The notes beneath the pieces are model-generated. The model was not told the origin of the DNA. It made no database searches and saw nothing but the letters and a program-made list of their open reading frames with translations. From contig JAMYHX010000149.1 of the NCBI GenBank assembly GCA_025529335.1, positions 20,131 through 84,130 on the forward strand: 64,000 nt of DNA, written 5' to 3'. The translations under genes were made by a program, and so were the position numbers. The stretch comes from Rhizopus sp. PT2906 (lineage: Eukaryota; Mucoromycota; Mucoromycetes; Mucorales; Rhizopodaceae). Positions within the stretch are counted from its first letter, which is position 1; each line of letters opens with the position of its first letter. Below are positions 34,284-44,287 of this stretch, one piece after another.

Positions 34284-35354
34284 ATGCAAATGGCTGAATC
34301 TGACGACTACTTGCTCATGTCATCTTCGGATATGTTTGGAAAGGATCATCTTCTCTCAAACTTTTTGCAAGATCCTTCTCTTTCGCCGGTTGTCGAAACC
34401 AGTTTCCCTTCGCCTGCCTCATCCACGGATTCTCTGGATAGTCCTGATGGAAGTGATCGTACCTTTTCTATTGATCCTGCTGTACTTCAGAACTTGCCCC
34501 TTTCTGTTTTACAATCACTTGCTGCCATGTACCAACAACCTAATTCAACCGAAAATTTTGATCAATTTGTCAAGTTTGAAGAAGATAAATCAACACATGA
34601 GCCATCTACTGTCTCTCCTACGGCTTCTACTAGTACACCAGCTCCTGCTACGCAAACTCCTACCGCAAGCACTTCCTCTTCTTCCACTCCCAAGTCTAAA
34701 GGAAAATCATACCGTCCTCCACGTCAATTGGAGTGTTTCAATTGCCATGTTACCAAGACTCCTCTTTGGCGTAGAACACCGGATAGAGCCCATTCTCTCT
34801 GTAATGCTTGTGGCCTCTATTACAAACAGTATGGTACACACCGTCCCCTTCATGTGCGTCAGAAACAGCAAAGTCCCACAAACAAAGAACAACCTGCTCC
34901 TTCTAATGATGTCTCTTATGCCGTTGAAGCTGCTGCTCATTTACTCCGTCCTCTTCTTAATCAAAACACAGCTCAAGAGAAATGCTTCAAGTGTGACCAA
35001 GTGAGGACTTCTCTTCAGAAAGGATCCAATGATGAATTGGTATGTGAGACATGTATTCAAAATGAATTGACTGCTGTTGGTGAAAAACGTCGCTGCTCAG
35101 AAGAAATGGAAGGTCAAAGACCCAACAAGATGCCTATGTCGGAAACACCGGCCTTATTTCCTGCAACTACACATGCTGTACCACAATCACCACCACAAAG
35201 TATCATGCAGTCTAAAGAATGGGCCGAAATTGATGATACTCGCTTCAAGACATTGCTCAGTCGTATGAATACACAACAGATGCATGGGTTCTTGGGTATG
35301 CTCGAACGTCGATGTGCTATCTTACGTTCTATTCTTCTTCCTCAACAGGAATAA
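34284..35354 (+). CDS. GATA-type zinc-finger transcription factor
   Basis: Nuclear regulator binding (A/T)GATA(A/G). One exon of 356 residues. The N-terminal 140 residues are Ser/Pro/Thr-rich. The GATA finger is CFNCHVTKTPLWRRTPD continuing to LCNACGLYYKQYG, a CX2C-X17-CX2C finger near 150-175, with the basic tail HRPLHVRQKQQ. A second Cys pair cluster (KCFKCDQ ... CETC, about 235-260) is finger-like but lacks GATA conservation. A conserved-looking C-terminus (FKTLLSRMNTQQMHGFLGML) may mediate protein contacts. A second in-frame ATG two codons downstream is an alternative start. Confidence 0.93.
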   Translation: MQMAESDDYLLMSSSDMFGKDHLLSNFLQDPSLSPVVETSFPSPASSTDSLDSPDGSDRTFSIDPAVLQNLPLSVLQSLAAMYQQPNSTENFDQFVKFEEDKSTHEPSTVSPTASTSTPAPATQTPTASTSSSSTPKSKGKSYRPPRQLECFNCHVTKTPLWRRTPDRAHSLCNACGLYYKQYGTHRPLHVRQKQQSPTNKEQPAPSNDVSYAVEAAAHLLRPLLNQNTAQEKCFKCDQVRTSLQKGSNDELVCETCIQNELTAVGEKRRCSEEMEGQRPNKMPMSETPALFPATTHAVPQSPPQSIMQSKEWAEIDDTRFKTLLSRMNTQQMHGFLGMLERRCAILRSILLPQQE

Positions 35355-38300
35355 TCCTTTTTTTGCATCTCTATCTTTTTTTTGTAAATTTTGATTCCTT
35401 GTTTATTTGGCTTTCTTTTCAACAAAAGAAGCTTTGTATATGTTCAACACATACATAGAGTGCTATAAACTAATCTCTATGCTATTTATTTATATATTTC
35501 TACACTTTTAAAAAATATCTGTTATTTATTTCTTTAATATCATTTTATACCGTTCAACACTTTAATAAAACCATTTGTCATTTTTTCTATTTGATTCATT
35601 AGTAATATCTTCCGATAAATTTCTCACGATAAGAGGACCATTTTATTTTCGTGTTCAGGAACCATTTGACTTATACAATCTCCCATGACTCATTACTTTT
35701 TAGCAAACACAGCTTTACGTCAAGTATAGTTTGGTTTATATTCATATGATTTCATAAAATAATAATCTCACTGAGCTGTTCTACTCTTTGATATCAAAGA
35801 CTGTGTATTTTTCAAAATTGATTTACAGACAGGATACCCCAACCACAAGCTACTACCTATTAGGAAACAATCTGTTTATCCCAAAGCTAACCACCCATTG
35901 TTCATGCTTTTGTAGAGCGTACAGAAAACTTAGTACAACATCTCAATCTAGAACAAAGTGTAATTTGGATATACCATATCTCTCAATTCTTCACGAGGCT
36001 GCACTCTATTAGAACATACAGAGGCTTTATCAATACACTATGCGGAATCATACGGCAGGAAAATGAATGGCCTACATTTTATTCGCACACTGATAGAAAA
36101 ATGATAATTTCAGACAACAAATGAGACAACAAAATAATGATAAAAGAGAGCCCACAAGAAGCAAAAGAATGAATAAAGAAACGATTAGTAAATCAGTTAT
36201 TTACATTAATATTAAATACTTACATTCAAAGAAGAGGATTTATAATAGAAATAAAGAGGTCAAGATCAGACTATTTATACAGAGTCTCTAACAACTTTTT
36301 CAGTTACGTGTTATTCATTAGTGTTGACCACATTTATCGTCTCTCAAAAAGGCAAAATTCATTGTCTTTTTGATAATAAAAAAGACATAGAAAATCAACT
36401 AAAGTGTAATTGTTATTGGTTTTAAATTGTGTGCGAATAGTTTCTGAAAATGGAGTATATAAAAAACTTTATCATAATCAGTATCAATTAGTACAAGTAT
36501 CAAGTACAACTAAAAGACCTTTCTCTTTTTGACTTTATACTATCTTGTTTTACACTTTAGAAAATTTCCTTGTCCTTAGTTCAATAATAAGAGTGGAGTG
36601 ATAGCTACAAAAGTTCAAGCAATTCGAGAAACTAGGCTAGAACAAGTGACAACTCCAGTAAAAACAGCCAATGAGATCGTGGAGAGTTGGCTCAGAGGCT
36701 TTTAAACAGCTCTTAGCTTCAAAGAAAAACATATTCTTTTAGTTAGCACATATACACTCAATAACTCACATCCTCTGTTGTGAATACTAAGGTTTCCAAT
36801 CCAGTAACAGACAGGAGTACCAGACTAGTTAGATATGGTAGGAGAAAGATACTATGCAATATTAAAATAAAGCTTTTCAGAAGCAAATATCTCTCTTTTT
36901 TTTTGTTGTTGTTCCCTGAAGAATAAACCGTATATACGCTTTCCCTGCATTTGTTTACAATAAAGGTTATCTTATAATTTGACAGAAGCATTGATTGCAG
37001 GGTAGACAAAGGAGTAGCTAATAGACGTAATCTTGAAGATAATAGACTGTTCCTGAATAGATATATTTCTTGTTTGCAAACATGAAACAACATACACAGT
37101 GTGTCATATTCATAAAGATCAAAGATGCCAAATATTTATTTTGTCTATTTAGTCAAACAGTCGATCAGGAAGGGAGGAAGGGACTTTAGTGTTTAATCAT
37201 TTCCTAAATAGCAAAACCTTTTTTTTTTTTTTTTTGCTCCCTATACGTTTTCCGTAACCTTCTAGCATTAAATATGCATAGAATGATTACGTATTCATTT
37301 TGTGACGACGATCATTCATCCTCAAATAAACTTTAACATGTACTAATACTAAACCTTGAAGCATGTTTATATACTAAACATAACTGCGCGCCCAAAAGAG
37401 ATGCTGACAAAGATGTGATGAAAGAACTTGGTTAAGTGTCGCTTGAAAGGCGAATCATAAATAACCGCAGATCAATTTGAAGCTTAGACCGCACAATACT
37501 AGGAGTCTTGCAGTAAATGAAATTTACCGTACTATACTATAAAAAGTCATATAAAATTCTATGGTAACTTTTAATTCAAACTATATTATCTCATCTGTTT
37601 CACTAGAGGAAAGTAACCGAAGGAACACACTTTTGATACAAACTAAAACTAAGATCTCATCTTATGGCATTCATAAGGTTTTCCATTTGTACAAGCAGGA
37701 GTTATTTCCTTAGATTCTTTTACCCTGTTTGAAAAAAGGATCGTCTTCTCAAGCCGTTCACCCTGTTTCCCTATGCGCAGTTGTGGCTTTTCCCTCTTAC
37801 TCTCATCTCTTTACTCGGTCGTAAATATATGATCGTACTGTCAGCCTCTGCATAACTTGCATGCTTATAATAAACCAAAAAAGCCATTGCGCCTTAAAAT
37901 TACTCTGATTTTTTTTTTTTTGGAATCAAAATAGATCCTGCAGGAGTCGCACTAAGATAATGGGTAGTTTATCTTGTACGTGATGGCGCTAGGACTATGG
38001 CTTAACATGCTCTACTTTTGCCATCCGTAACTGATACACGAGACCCTTGAATGAAGCTTCTAAAATGAGCATCTTGTTCCATCCCCTAAGTACAGCTACT
38101 GTTTTAAGTATATTCCATATGCCGCGCCTTTGTTGTTATAAGAGTGACACAGACCTTCTCCAGTGTCGGAGGACTTGGTGTAAACAGGTATGCTGTTTAA
38201 CTTAAATGGGCGTGGCCTTCAAACTCAGCAGATGGACGCACAGAGTATTTACTCCTGAGTGTAACAAGCAACAGTACAAAAATGACAATCTCTTCTTGGT

Positions 38301-39408
38301 ATAGCGAGAAATTAATAATGTATAGAAAAGAGAATAGACTTAAGCAACCCCCCTCTCTCTCTTGTGTGATAATATGGCTTTTATATCTCCTGTATGATTC
38401 GATCGCTGTCTAATATACAAATAATAAATAAAACTTGATGTTTTCTTTATATTCTAATACCCCCTGTTGCCTCCCACTCAGATTATCAAGGGGAGGGGGA
38501 CTTTGTTATGCTGAAGAGTAATATTTGTTGACATTTAGTGATGTGGCATCAAATTGAGTCGAGAACTTCATCAATTGCCTTTAGGAAAAATGCTATTGAG
38601 ATAAGTCATGGCTATGCCGTATTTTCCTTTTCGACGCAGCCTTTATTTTCCAAGATTATAATCTGACGTAGCAACAGTGCCTCCTATTTCAAGTAAGCTT
38701 AGAAGCTAAAAGGGGAAGAAGAAGATTGCTATCTCTTAAAATAGGAGAGAGTATCTAGATTCCCTAATTCCGCATGTAGATGTCTAAGAAAAGAGTAGCC
38801 TGAATTAAACACTTTGAGGACCCAAATAACCCTTTGCAGCTTTTGAATGTAAGCTTATTCTAATGGCTTATAAATTTATGTTCTTTAGACAAACATTAGC
38901 CCATAGCTAAGCAAATAAACGGAGAGGCCATAGATACCTAAAAAAGATCTAATTGGTGCGTCAAGTATCCTAGATGACCTTGTTGATCAATTTCAGGACA
39001 CATCCAGTCGGACAGTTGGTGTCTTGATGTTGCACAGCATTTATGCAATGATTTTCCTCCTACTTCACTGATGTGAAACTACATGTATGTAAGTTTTATA
39101 ATAATAATTAATGTAGAGAAACTACGACGATTAGGAAAGAGTCAAAAAGAAAGACAGTCTAAGAATAAGAGAATATTAAAAAGCTATAGTTTGCGCGTAT
39201 ACACTCATACAATTACTTTATATTTGAAAATAGGAGAACATCATGTTAACTTGCTGCATGACGAGCTCAAGAAGGTTTGTAATAGCAGAGCTATGCATCT
39301 ACCATGTGTTTTTCTTTGTTGTAGCCTCCCTATTCTTTCAATCTTTCAATCAGTCATTAGCCAATAGTAATTCTTGTATATTTAACTTTATCCCGCTTCT
39401 GTTTTTTG
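35355..39408. other. Long gene-poor region
   Basis: About 4 kb. Contents seen: the recurring 19-mer at 35628-35646; a TATA-like box near 36457 followed by an open stretch at about 36587-36703 (VIATKVQAIRETRLEQVTTP and on to WLRGF) that looks coding but has no ATG; an AT-rich 111-codon minus-strand frame at 36758-37093 that I do not credit; a 17-T run at about 37219-37235; and old mixed-frame sequence at 38000-38300. No gene supported. Confidence 0.45.
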
Positions 39409-39416
39409 TATAAAAG
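39409..39416 (+). promoter_or_regulatory. TATA box of the secreted repeat precursor
   Basis: TATAAAAG sits 103 bp before the ATG at 39519, with CCAAT at 39361-39365 upstream and a C/T-rich leader downstream. This is the arrangement of a strong inducible promoter. Confidence 0.6.
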
Positions 39417-39518
39417 AAGCACAAAATATTCCTTCTTTCTCTTTCTCTCAACAACTTCTTTCTTTTTAAAAAGTAATCTCTTCTTCACTTTCTTTATAAA
39501 AACATAAAAAATATATCA

Positions 39519-40481
39519 ATGAAGGTCCTCTCTCTTGGTTTCATCGCAGTTGCCTTTACTGCTCTCTTGGTCGATGCCGCTACTATCCCTCAACGTCGAG
39601 CTCTTGTCGATGTGAAAGATGTCAAAGTTAAAGCTTCCTGCATTCTCAACAATCCTGCCAAGAACGCTCAAGTCAAGGACATTGCAAATGACGTAAAGGC
39701 TCATGTCTTGAGACGCCGTGATGCTGTTAAAGCGTCTGATGTTGGTGTTGATGTACACGACGATGCTAATAATGCTGCCGAAAACGTCCAAGTTGGGGAT
39801 GCTGCCAATCACCTCCATGCCGATGTTGCTAAGCGTGGTCTTCTTTCACTCAAGCACATTTCAGTTGGCGTGAAAAACGTTGGAAATAACATTGCCAAGA
39901 ATGCTCAAGTCAAGAACATTGGTAACAGACTCAGAGCCAAGGTTGCTAAGCGTGGTGAAGGTTCTCTTGTTGGTGTGTCTGATGTTGGTGTTGATGTACA
40001 CAATGTTGCTAATAATGCTGCCAAGAATCTCGAAATTGAAGACATTCTTGACCACCCCATTGTCCATGCCTTGAATCGTCGTGGAGATGGTTCTGTAGCA
40101 GATGTTCATGATGTCCCCGTTAAAGTCAATGATGTTCTCAACAATCCTGCTAAAAACTTGAATGTTGAAAATATCTTAAATGGTGCCAAGGTCAATGTAG
40201 CCAGTGATGGTGGCGACTGCGATAAATGTTCTGGAAAAGGTGGTCATGACGGCGATGATGGTGACCATGACGGCGACCATGACGGTGACCATGATGGTGA
40301 TGATGGTGATGATGGTGATGATGAAGACTGCGAAGATGGTGACAACGATGGTAATGATGATGGTGATGATGATGGTGATGATGATGGCCATGATGGTGAC
40401 GATGATGGTGATGATGATGACCATGATGGTGATGATGATGGACACGATGGTGGCAACGATGGTGACGACGATTGCGAATAG
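39519..40481 (+). CDS. Secreted repeat precursor with dibasic cleavage sites and Asp/Gly/His-rich tail
   Basis: One exon, 320 residues, no family recognised. A clear signal peptide (MKVLSLGFIAVAFTALLVDA, then ATIPQRR) is followed by five diverged units of about 39-43 residues. Each follows the pattern V.DV.V.V..V.NN.AKN.QV..I.N...A.V, and units 1-4 end in RRR, KR, KR and RR. Kexin-type cleavage at those sites would release several similar ~37-40-residue peptides (inference). The last unit runs, without a dibasic site, through CDKC into a ~85-residue tail of DGD, HDG and DDG repeats containing few other residues, with Cys near both ends, suggestive of metal binding. The TATA and leader suggest strong expression. 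Alternatives: a wall protein, or a structural matrix protein. Confidence 0.85.
   Translation: MKVLSLGFIAVAFTALLVDAATIPQRRALVDVKDVKVKASCILNNPAKNAQVKDIANDVKAHVLRRRDAVKASDVGVDVHDDANNAAENVQVGDAANHLHADVAKRGLLSLKHISVGVKNVGNNIAKNAQVKNIGNRLRAKVAKRGEGSLVGVSDVGVDVHNVANNAAKNLEIEDILDHPIVHALNRRGDGSVADVHDVPVKVNDVLNNPAKNLNVENILNGAKVNVASDGGDCDKCSGKGGHDGDDGDHDGDHDGDHDGDDGDDGDDEDCEDGDNDGNDDGDDDGDDDGHDGDDDGDDDDHDGDDDGHDGGNDGDDDCE
40236..40476 (+). repeat. Coding trinucleotide-type repeat (GATGGTGAT-like)
   Basis: Imperfect repeats built from GAT, GGT, GAC and CAT codons encoding the Asp/Gly/His tail of the secreted precursor. Such a tract is likely to vary in length between strains. Confidence 0.85.
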
Positions 40482-40846
40482 AGGGTTTTTAGATAACCAT
40501 TGTGTCTTTACGAGTACTTCAACTATTTTATAAATTTTTAAACTGGCTTCATTTTACTTTATATTTTTGATTTTTTCCTTTTCTTTAAATTAAAAGCCTT
40601 TTATAATAAAAAGACTGTAATCATTAATACTTTTCAATTTCCAGGAGAGGATGATCTACTGCTGATGTTGACGATCAGGATAATCGTTTAAGCGCTGGCA
40701 TTCAATTTACAATGCTCGAATTTAATTTTTTGTTCCGCTCTCTTTTCATCTGAAGAAGAAAAAAAAAAAAGGCGTAGAAGTACTTGATATATTTAATATT
40801 ATATAATTAAACATTTGAGAGAAATCAGAAAATAAACAAGTCTGTA

Positions 40847-42732
40847 ATGAAGCAGGAACAAACAAAAACGACCTCTGCACCAAGAAAGAAGAAAGCTGCA
40901 AGAGCCTGCATTCACTGCCAAAAGGTACAATTTTAAAAAAAAGATTTTGAAAATGACTAATGATCCTTTTCTTAAATATAGGCACACCTTACTTGTGATG
41001 ATTGTAAGAATAAGAAGTAAAAAGAATCTAAAACTCTCATACTAAATAATTAATAGCACGGCCTTGTCAAAGATGTATAAAAAGGAATCTTTCCACCACT
41101 TGTACTGACGGTGCTAGGAAGAAAGCAAAATACTTGCAGGACATTGATGGTAGATAACCAAAAGAAAAAAGGGGATATTGTACATGTTATTAACTCCTTT
41201 TGTTCAAATAGAACCTGTGAATACACCTACAACAGCTTATAGTCCTCAGACATCGGTGTCAACACCAATGAGTTCATTCACACAAGGGGAAACAAGCGAT
41301 TTTCAAGCACAAAATTTTATGAGTACTGGTAAAACAGATAAAAAGGGCTTGTATTTGTATTGCATTATTCACTTATATTTCAAACAGATGCTCAATCCAT
41401 ATTAAATGCAGCATCCAACAACGCTTTACTTCCCATAGAGAACTACAACTACGGCTTTGGATCAAATGCAACCAATCTCGAGTACTCCATACTTTCCAAC
41501 ATGCTTGGATCACCTTTAGTTGATGCTGCAAGTACTTCAACACCTAATGTTCAACAAAACACTTTAAACAACATATGGGCTCCTTCACCTATAGTAGATA
41601 ATGTAAACATATTGAGAGGGGACCCTTCATTTCTATCAAATCACAATACCACACAGCTCATGTCCAATGCGTCTGCCACCAATGCATTTATCAACCGAAA
41701 CAATAGTGTCAGCAATAGCCCTGGTAACAACAATAACAACAATGGTAATACAACACCCAAAGGATCCTCTGTCGCCTCCGTTGCTTCTTCCAGCATGGAT
41801 ACATCACAGATATCTGCCTCGGGTATATCTACTTTATCTGCATACGGTGATGGTGCAGTAGTGGCTAAAGTTGCGAGTCCGATTACAGCAACCACGGGTC
41901 CCGCTGTCAAAAGGAGAAATCAAATTATTACACCGGAAATGGCATACGCTAGTGCAACCAAACCTTTTAGTTATGCGGAAGGATACCATTATCTTATCAA
42001 TTATGTAAAGACAAGGTACAGAATTGTGTCTTGTATAAAATAGATTAGTAGAACTTACAAATATCAAAGAATGAGTAGGGAGGATTTGATGAGAATTAGT
42101 AGAGCGCTGGCGCTTTTCCGACCTTCTGTTTTGGCATCCATGATGAATTTGACAGAGGATGATTTAATATTTACAGAAAAATGTCTGCAGCGTACCTTAT
42201 TGGTAAATGATGAAAATTTTTAGAGAAAATGTATAATAGAGAGTTGATCTAATTCTTTATCTGTGTAGGAATATGAAAAATTAATTAGTTATTCAGGTAC
42301 ACCAACCGTAGTGTGGCGTAGAACAGGGGAGATCGCCCTTGTCGGAAAAGAATTTTCTCTGCTCACCCAATGGTCTCGAGATATGCTACTTAATAAGAAG
42401 ACATATATTTATGAGGTATATATGTGTATACAATAGAATTTGTAACAAATGAAATACTGACATTATCATAGCTCATGAGCAATCCTTCAGCCGTAGAATA
42501 TTGGGAAAAATATGCTCTACATGCATTTGATAATACAGATTCAGCAGTCTATAGTACATGTATCTTGATGAGCCCTACAAAACGAGTAGTGCCATGTACT
42601 TTTTGCTTTACAATTAAACGAGACATATTTGATTTACCAAGCGTCATTGTAGGCAATGTAAGTATTAAGAAAATGATTCAATTGATTCAAATTTAACTTG
42701 TTGCTGTATAGTTTTTGCCAATTTTGAGTTAA
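40847..42732 (+). CDS. ERT1: Zn2Cys6 + PAS-like transcription factor, ERT1/AcuK family
   Basis: Relatives activate gluconeogenesis and non-fermentable carbon use. Nine exons (40847-40924, 40982-41003, 41057-41149, 41212-41328, 41388-42015, 42070-42202, 42269-42415, 42472-42657, 42712-42732) give 474 residues with all phases consistent. The zinc cluster RACIHCQKAHLTCDDSRPC and following RC...C has Cys at about 21, 24, 31, 37, 40 and 49, with the family-specific DGARKKAKYLQDID after it. The middle is Ser/Asn-rich. The C-terminal ~170 residues hold the family's conserved block: AEGYHYLINYVKTR, LFRPSVLASMMNLTEDDLIF, GTPTVVWRRTGEIALVGKEF, the PAS-like region with EYWEKYALHAFDN, and FTIKRDIFDLPSVIVGN. 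No lesions seen. Confidence 0.92.
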
Positions 42733-42888
42733 AAAAAACCGTGCACTTTTTTATTTATTTACTCTCTTATAGAAAAAATACAACATTACATATTACAACA
42801 CCCTTCATTAAAATTTTACTTCAATAGTCTTTATTCAACCTTTTCTGTTGTAAAGTTCATCAGAAAATAAATATTTATTTGTTTATAT

Positions 42889-44133
42889 TTACGACTCTTC
42901 ACTCTTTGGCCAATGCGACATCAATTCACTTCTGGTGCGATTTGACTTTCCGTACAGACTATACGAGTAATAAGGGAATGTGTGTTGGTGATCATAGGTG
43001 TCTTCTCTCAATTGATCAATAACAGGAAATGCTATTGACACTCTATTATGATCCGTGCTAGGCTGTTGTGGTTGCTGTTGTTGTTTCACGTTTGCTAAAC
43101 TGCTAAATAACTTTGACAGTCTTTTTGTACCACTGCTACTATTTGTTGGCGTAATGAGTGGGCTATTGTCACTAGATTGAGCAACCGATCTCCTTTTGGC
43201 CAATTTGAGTGAGTTGGATGAAGCAGTAGGAGTTGGCATAGGCGATGTCTTGGGTGTATGGGCAGGACTATTTCCAGCACTTGCCGGATATCTCTTTTGG
43301 TCAGCCTGTATCTGCCTTTGGGATCGACGCACCTCTTTATCTAGCATGAACTGCAATTTTTGCTCATTGCTGCGTTCCATCTTTTGCTTCTTTTGTTGTA
43401 CTCGTTCCGACACTGGTGGCCGCGGCATATCCTCTTGAGGGATCCCTTTGCTAATCGGGTCTCTTTTCCAGCTTGCATCGTCAGATTTGTCAAGTAAGGT
43501 AATAAGCGAGATAAATAAAAGGAGTTCTAGCTCCTTGGACTGACTTAGTTCACAACGAAGCATATTATATCCAAGTAAAGAGATGATACCAAAGTATTCA
43601 TCCTTTAGCACACGAGGAAGGTACTGAGCAACACATATGTCCCCTACCATGAGATCAAAAGTTAATTTATGATCATACTAATTCACCTTTTCCTTTACCT
43701 GTCTTTCTTACTGCTCTACATTCGAGATTATTACTCATACGACTTTCTCGAACCCTAGAGTAAATATGAATAAAGAGAAAAAAAAGTATACGCACATGTC
43801 TACACACCATCTATATCTCTCTCCTTCCCAAATAAATGTCCATTCAAAACCGATCCTTGATGTCTCACGCAACTCTACTTGAATATCCGGTTTTGTTTCG
43901 AAATGCAGAATGATAAGCTTGGATTTTGTCAAAGCGTTCTTGGCTTGAACTTCAGCCATCACATCAAATGTGATTGGACTAACGAGACTCACGGCATAAA
44001 TGGAGAGTCTGTGTCTGATCTTGATGTACCGTAACTTGTTTGTCTTTTTCTCTTTAATATCAACTATGGCGCGGTTTCGAGCATGACTTGACAATACAAA
44101 ATGTGTTACTATATTATCGATCGTTAGAACCAT
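42889..44133 (-). CDS. Hypothetical protein, possible Tubby C-terminal-like fold in its first half
   Basis: Three exons, 44133-43796, 43754-43712 and 43677-42889, give 389 residues. The intron before the last exon is only ~34 bp, so that junction is less sure. The N-terminal ~190 residues alternate strands and include FDVMAEVQAKNALTKSKLII, GFEWTFIWEGERYRWCVDM, LECRA and LTFDLMVGDICVAQYL. The W-x-F-x-W-E-G-x-x-Y-x-W pattern followed by an arginine-rich strand resembles fungal Tubby/LURP-like proteins; this is my reading, not a search result. The C-terminal half is Ser/Pro/Gln/Lys-rich and probably disordered, with KRRSVAQSS-type phosphosite-like words. Convergent with the ERT1-like gene. Confidence 0.6.
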
Positions 44134-44287
44134 TTTTAAAATAGAAAGAAAAAGAGAAAGAAATGTTTTCTGCTCTTTGCTTTTTATAGACAAGTGTAAC
44201 CCAACACATCACACGGACCGCAGTTACAGAGAAATAAAGGATGTCATGTTTATTATTGTTACTTCTACTACTATTACTATTATTCTA

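Noticed and set aside
36758..37093. 111-codon minus-strand frame with a hydrophobic C-terminus
   Set aside because: AT-rich sequence gives hydrophobic codons by chance; no homology words, no promoter or conserved structure seen.
43196..43438. 80-codon plus-strand frame with a Cys-rich end
   Set aside because: Antisense shadow of the low-complexity C-terminal half of the minus-strand gene at 42889-44133.
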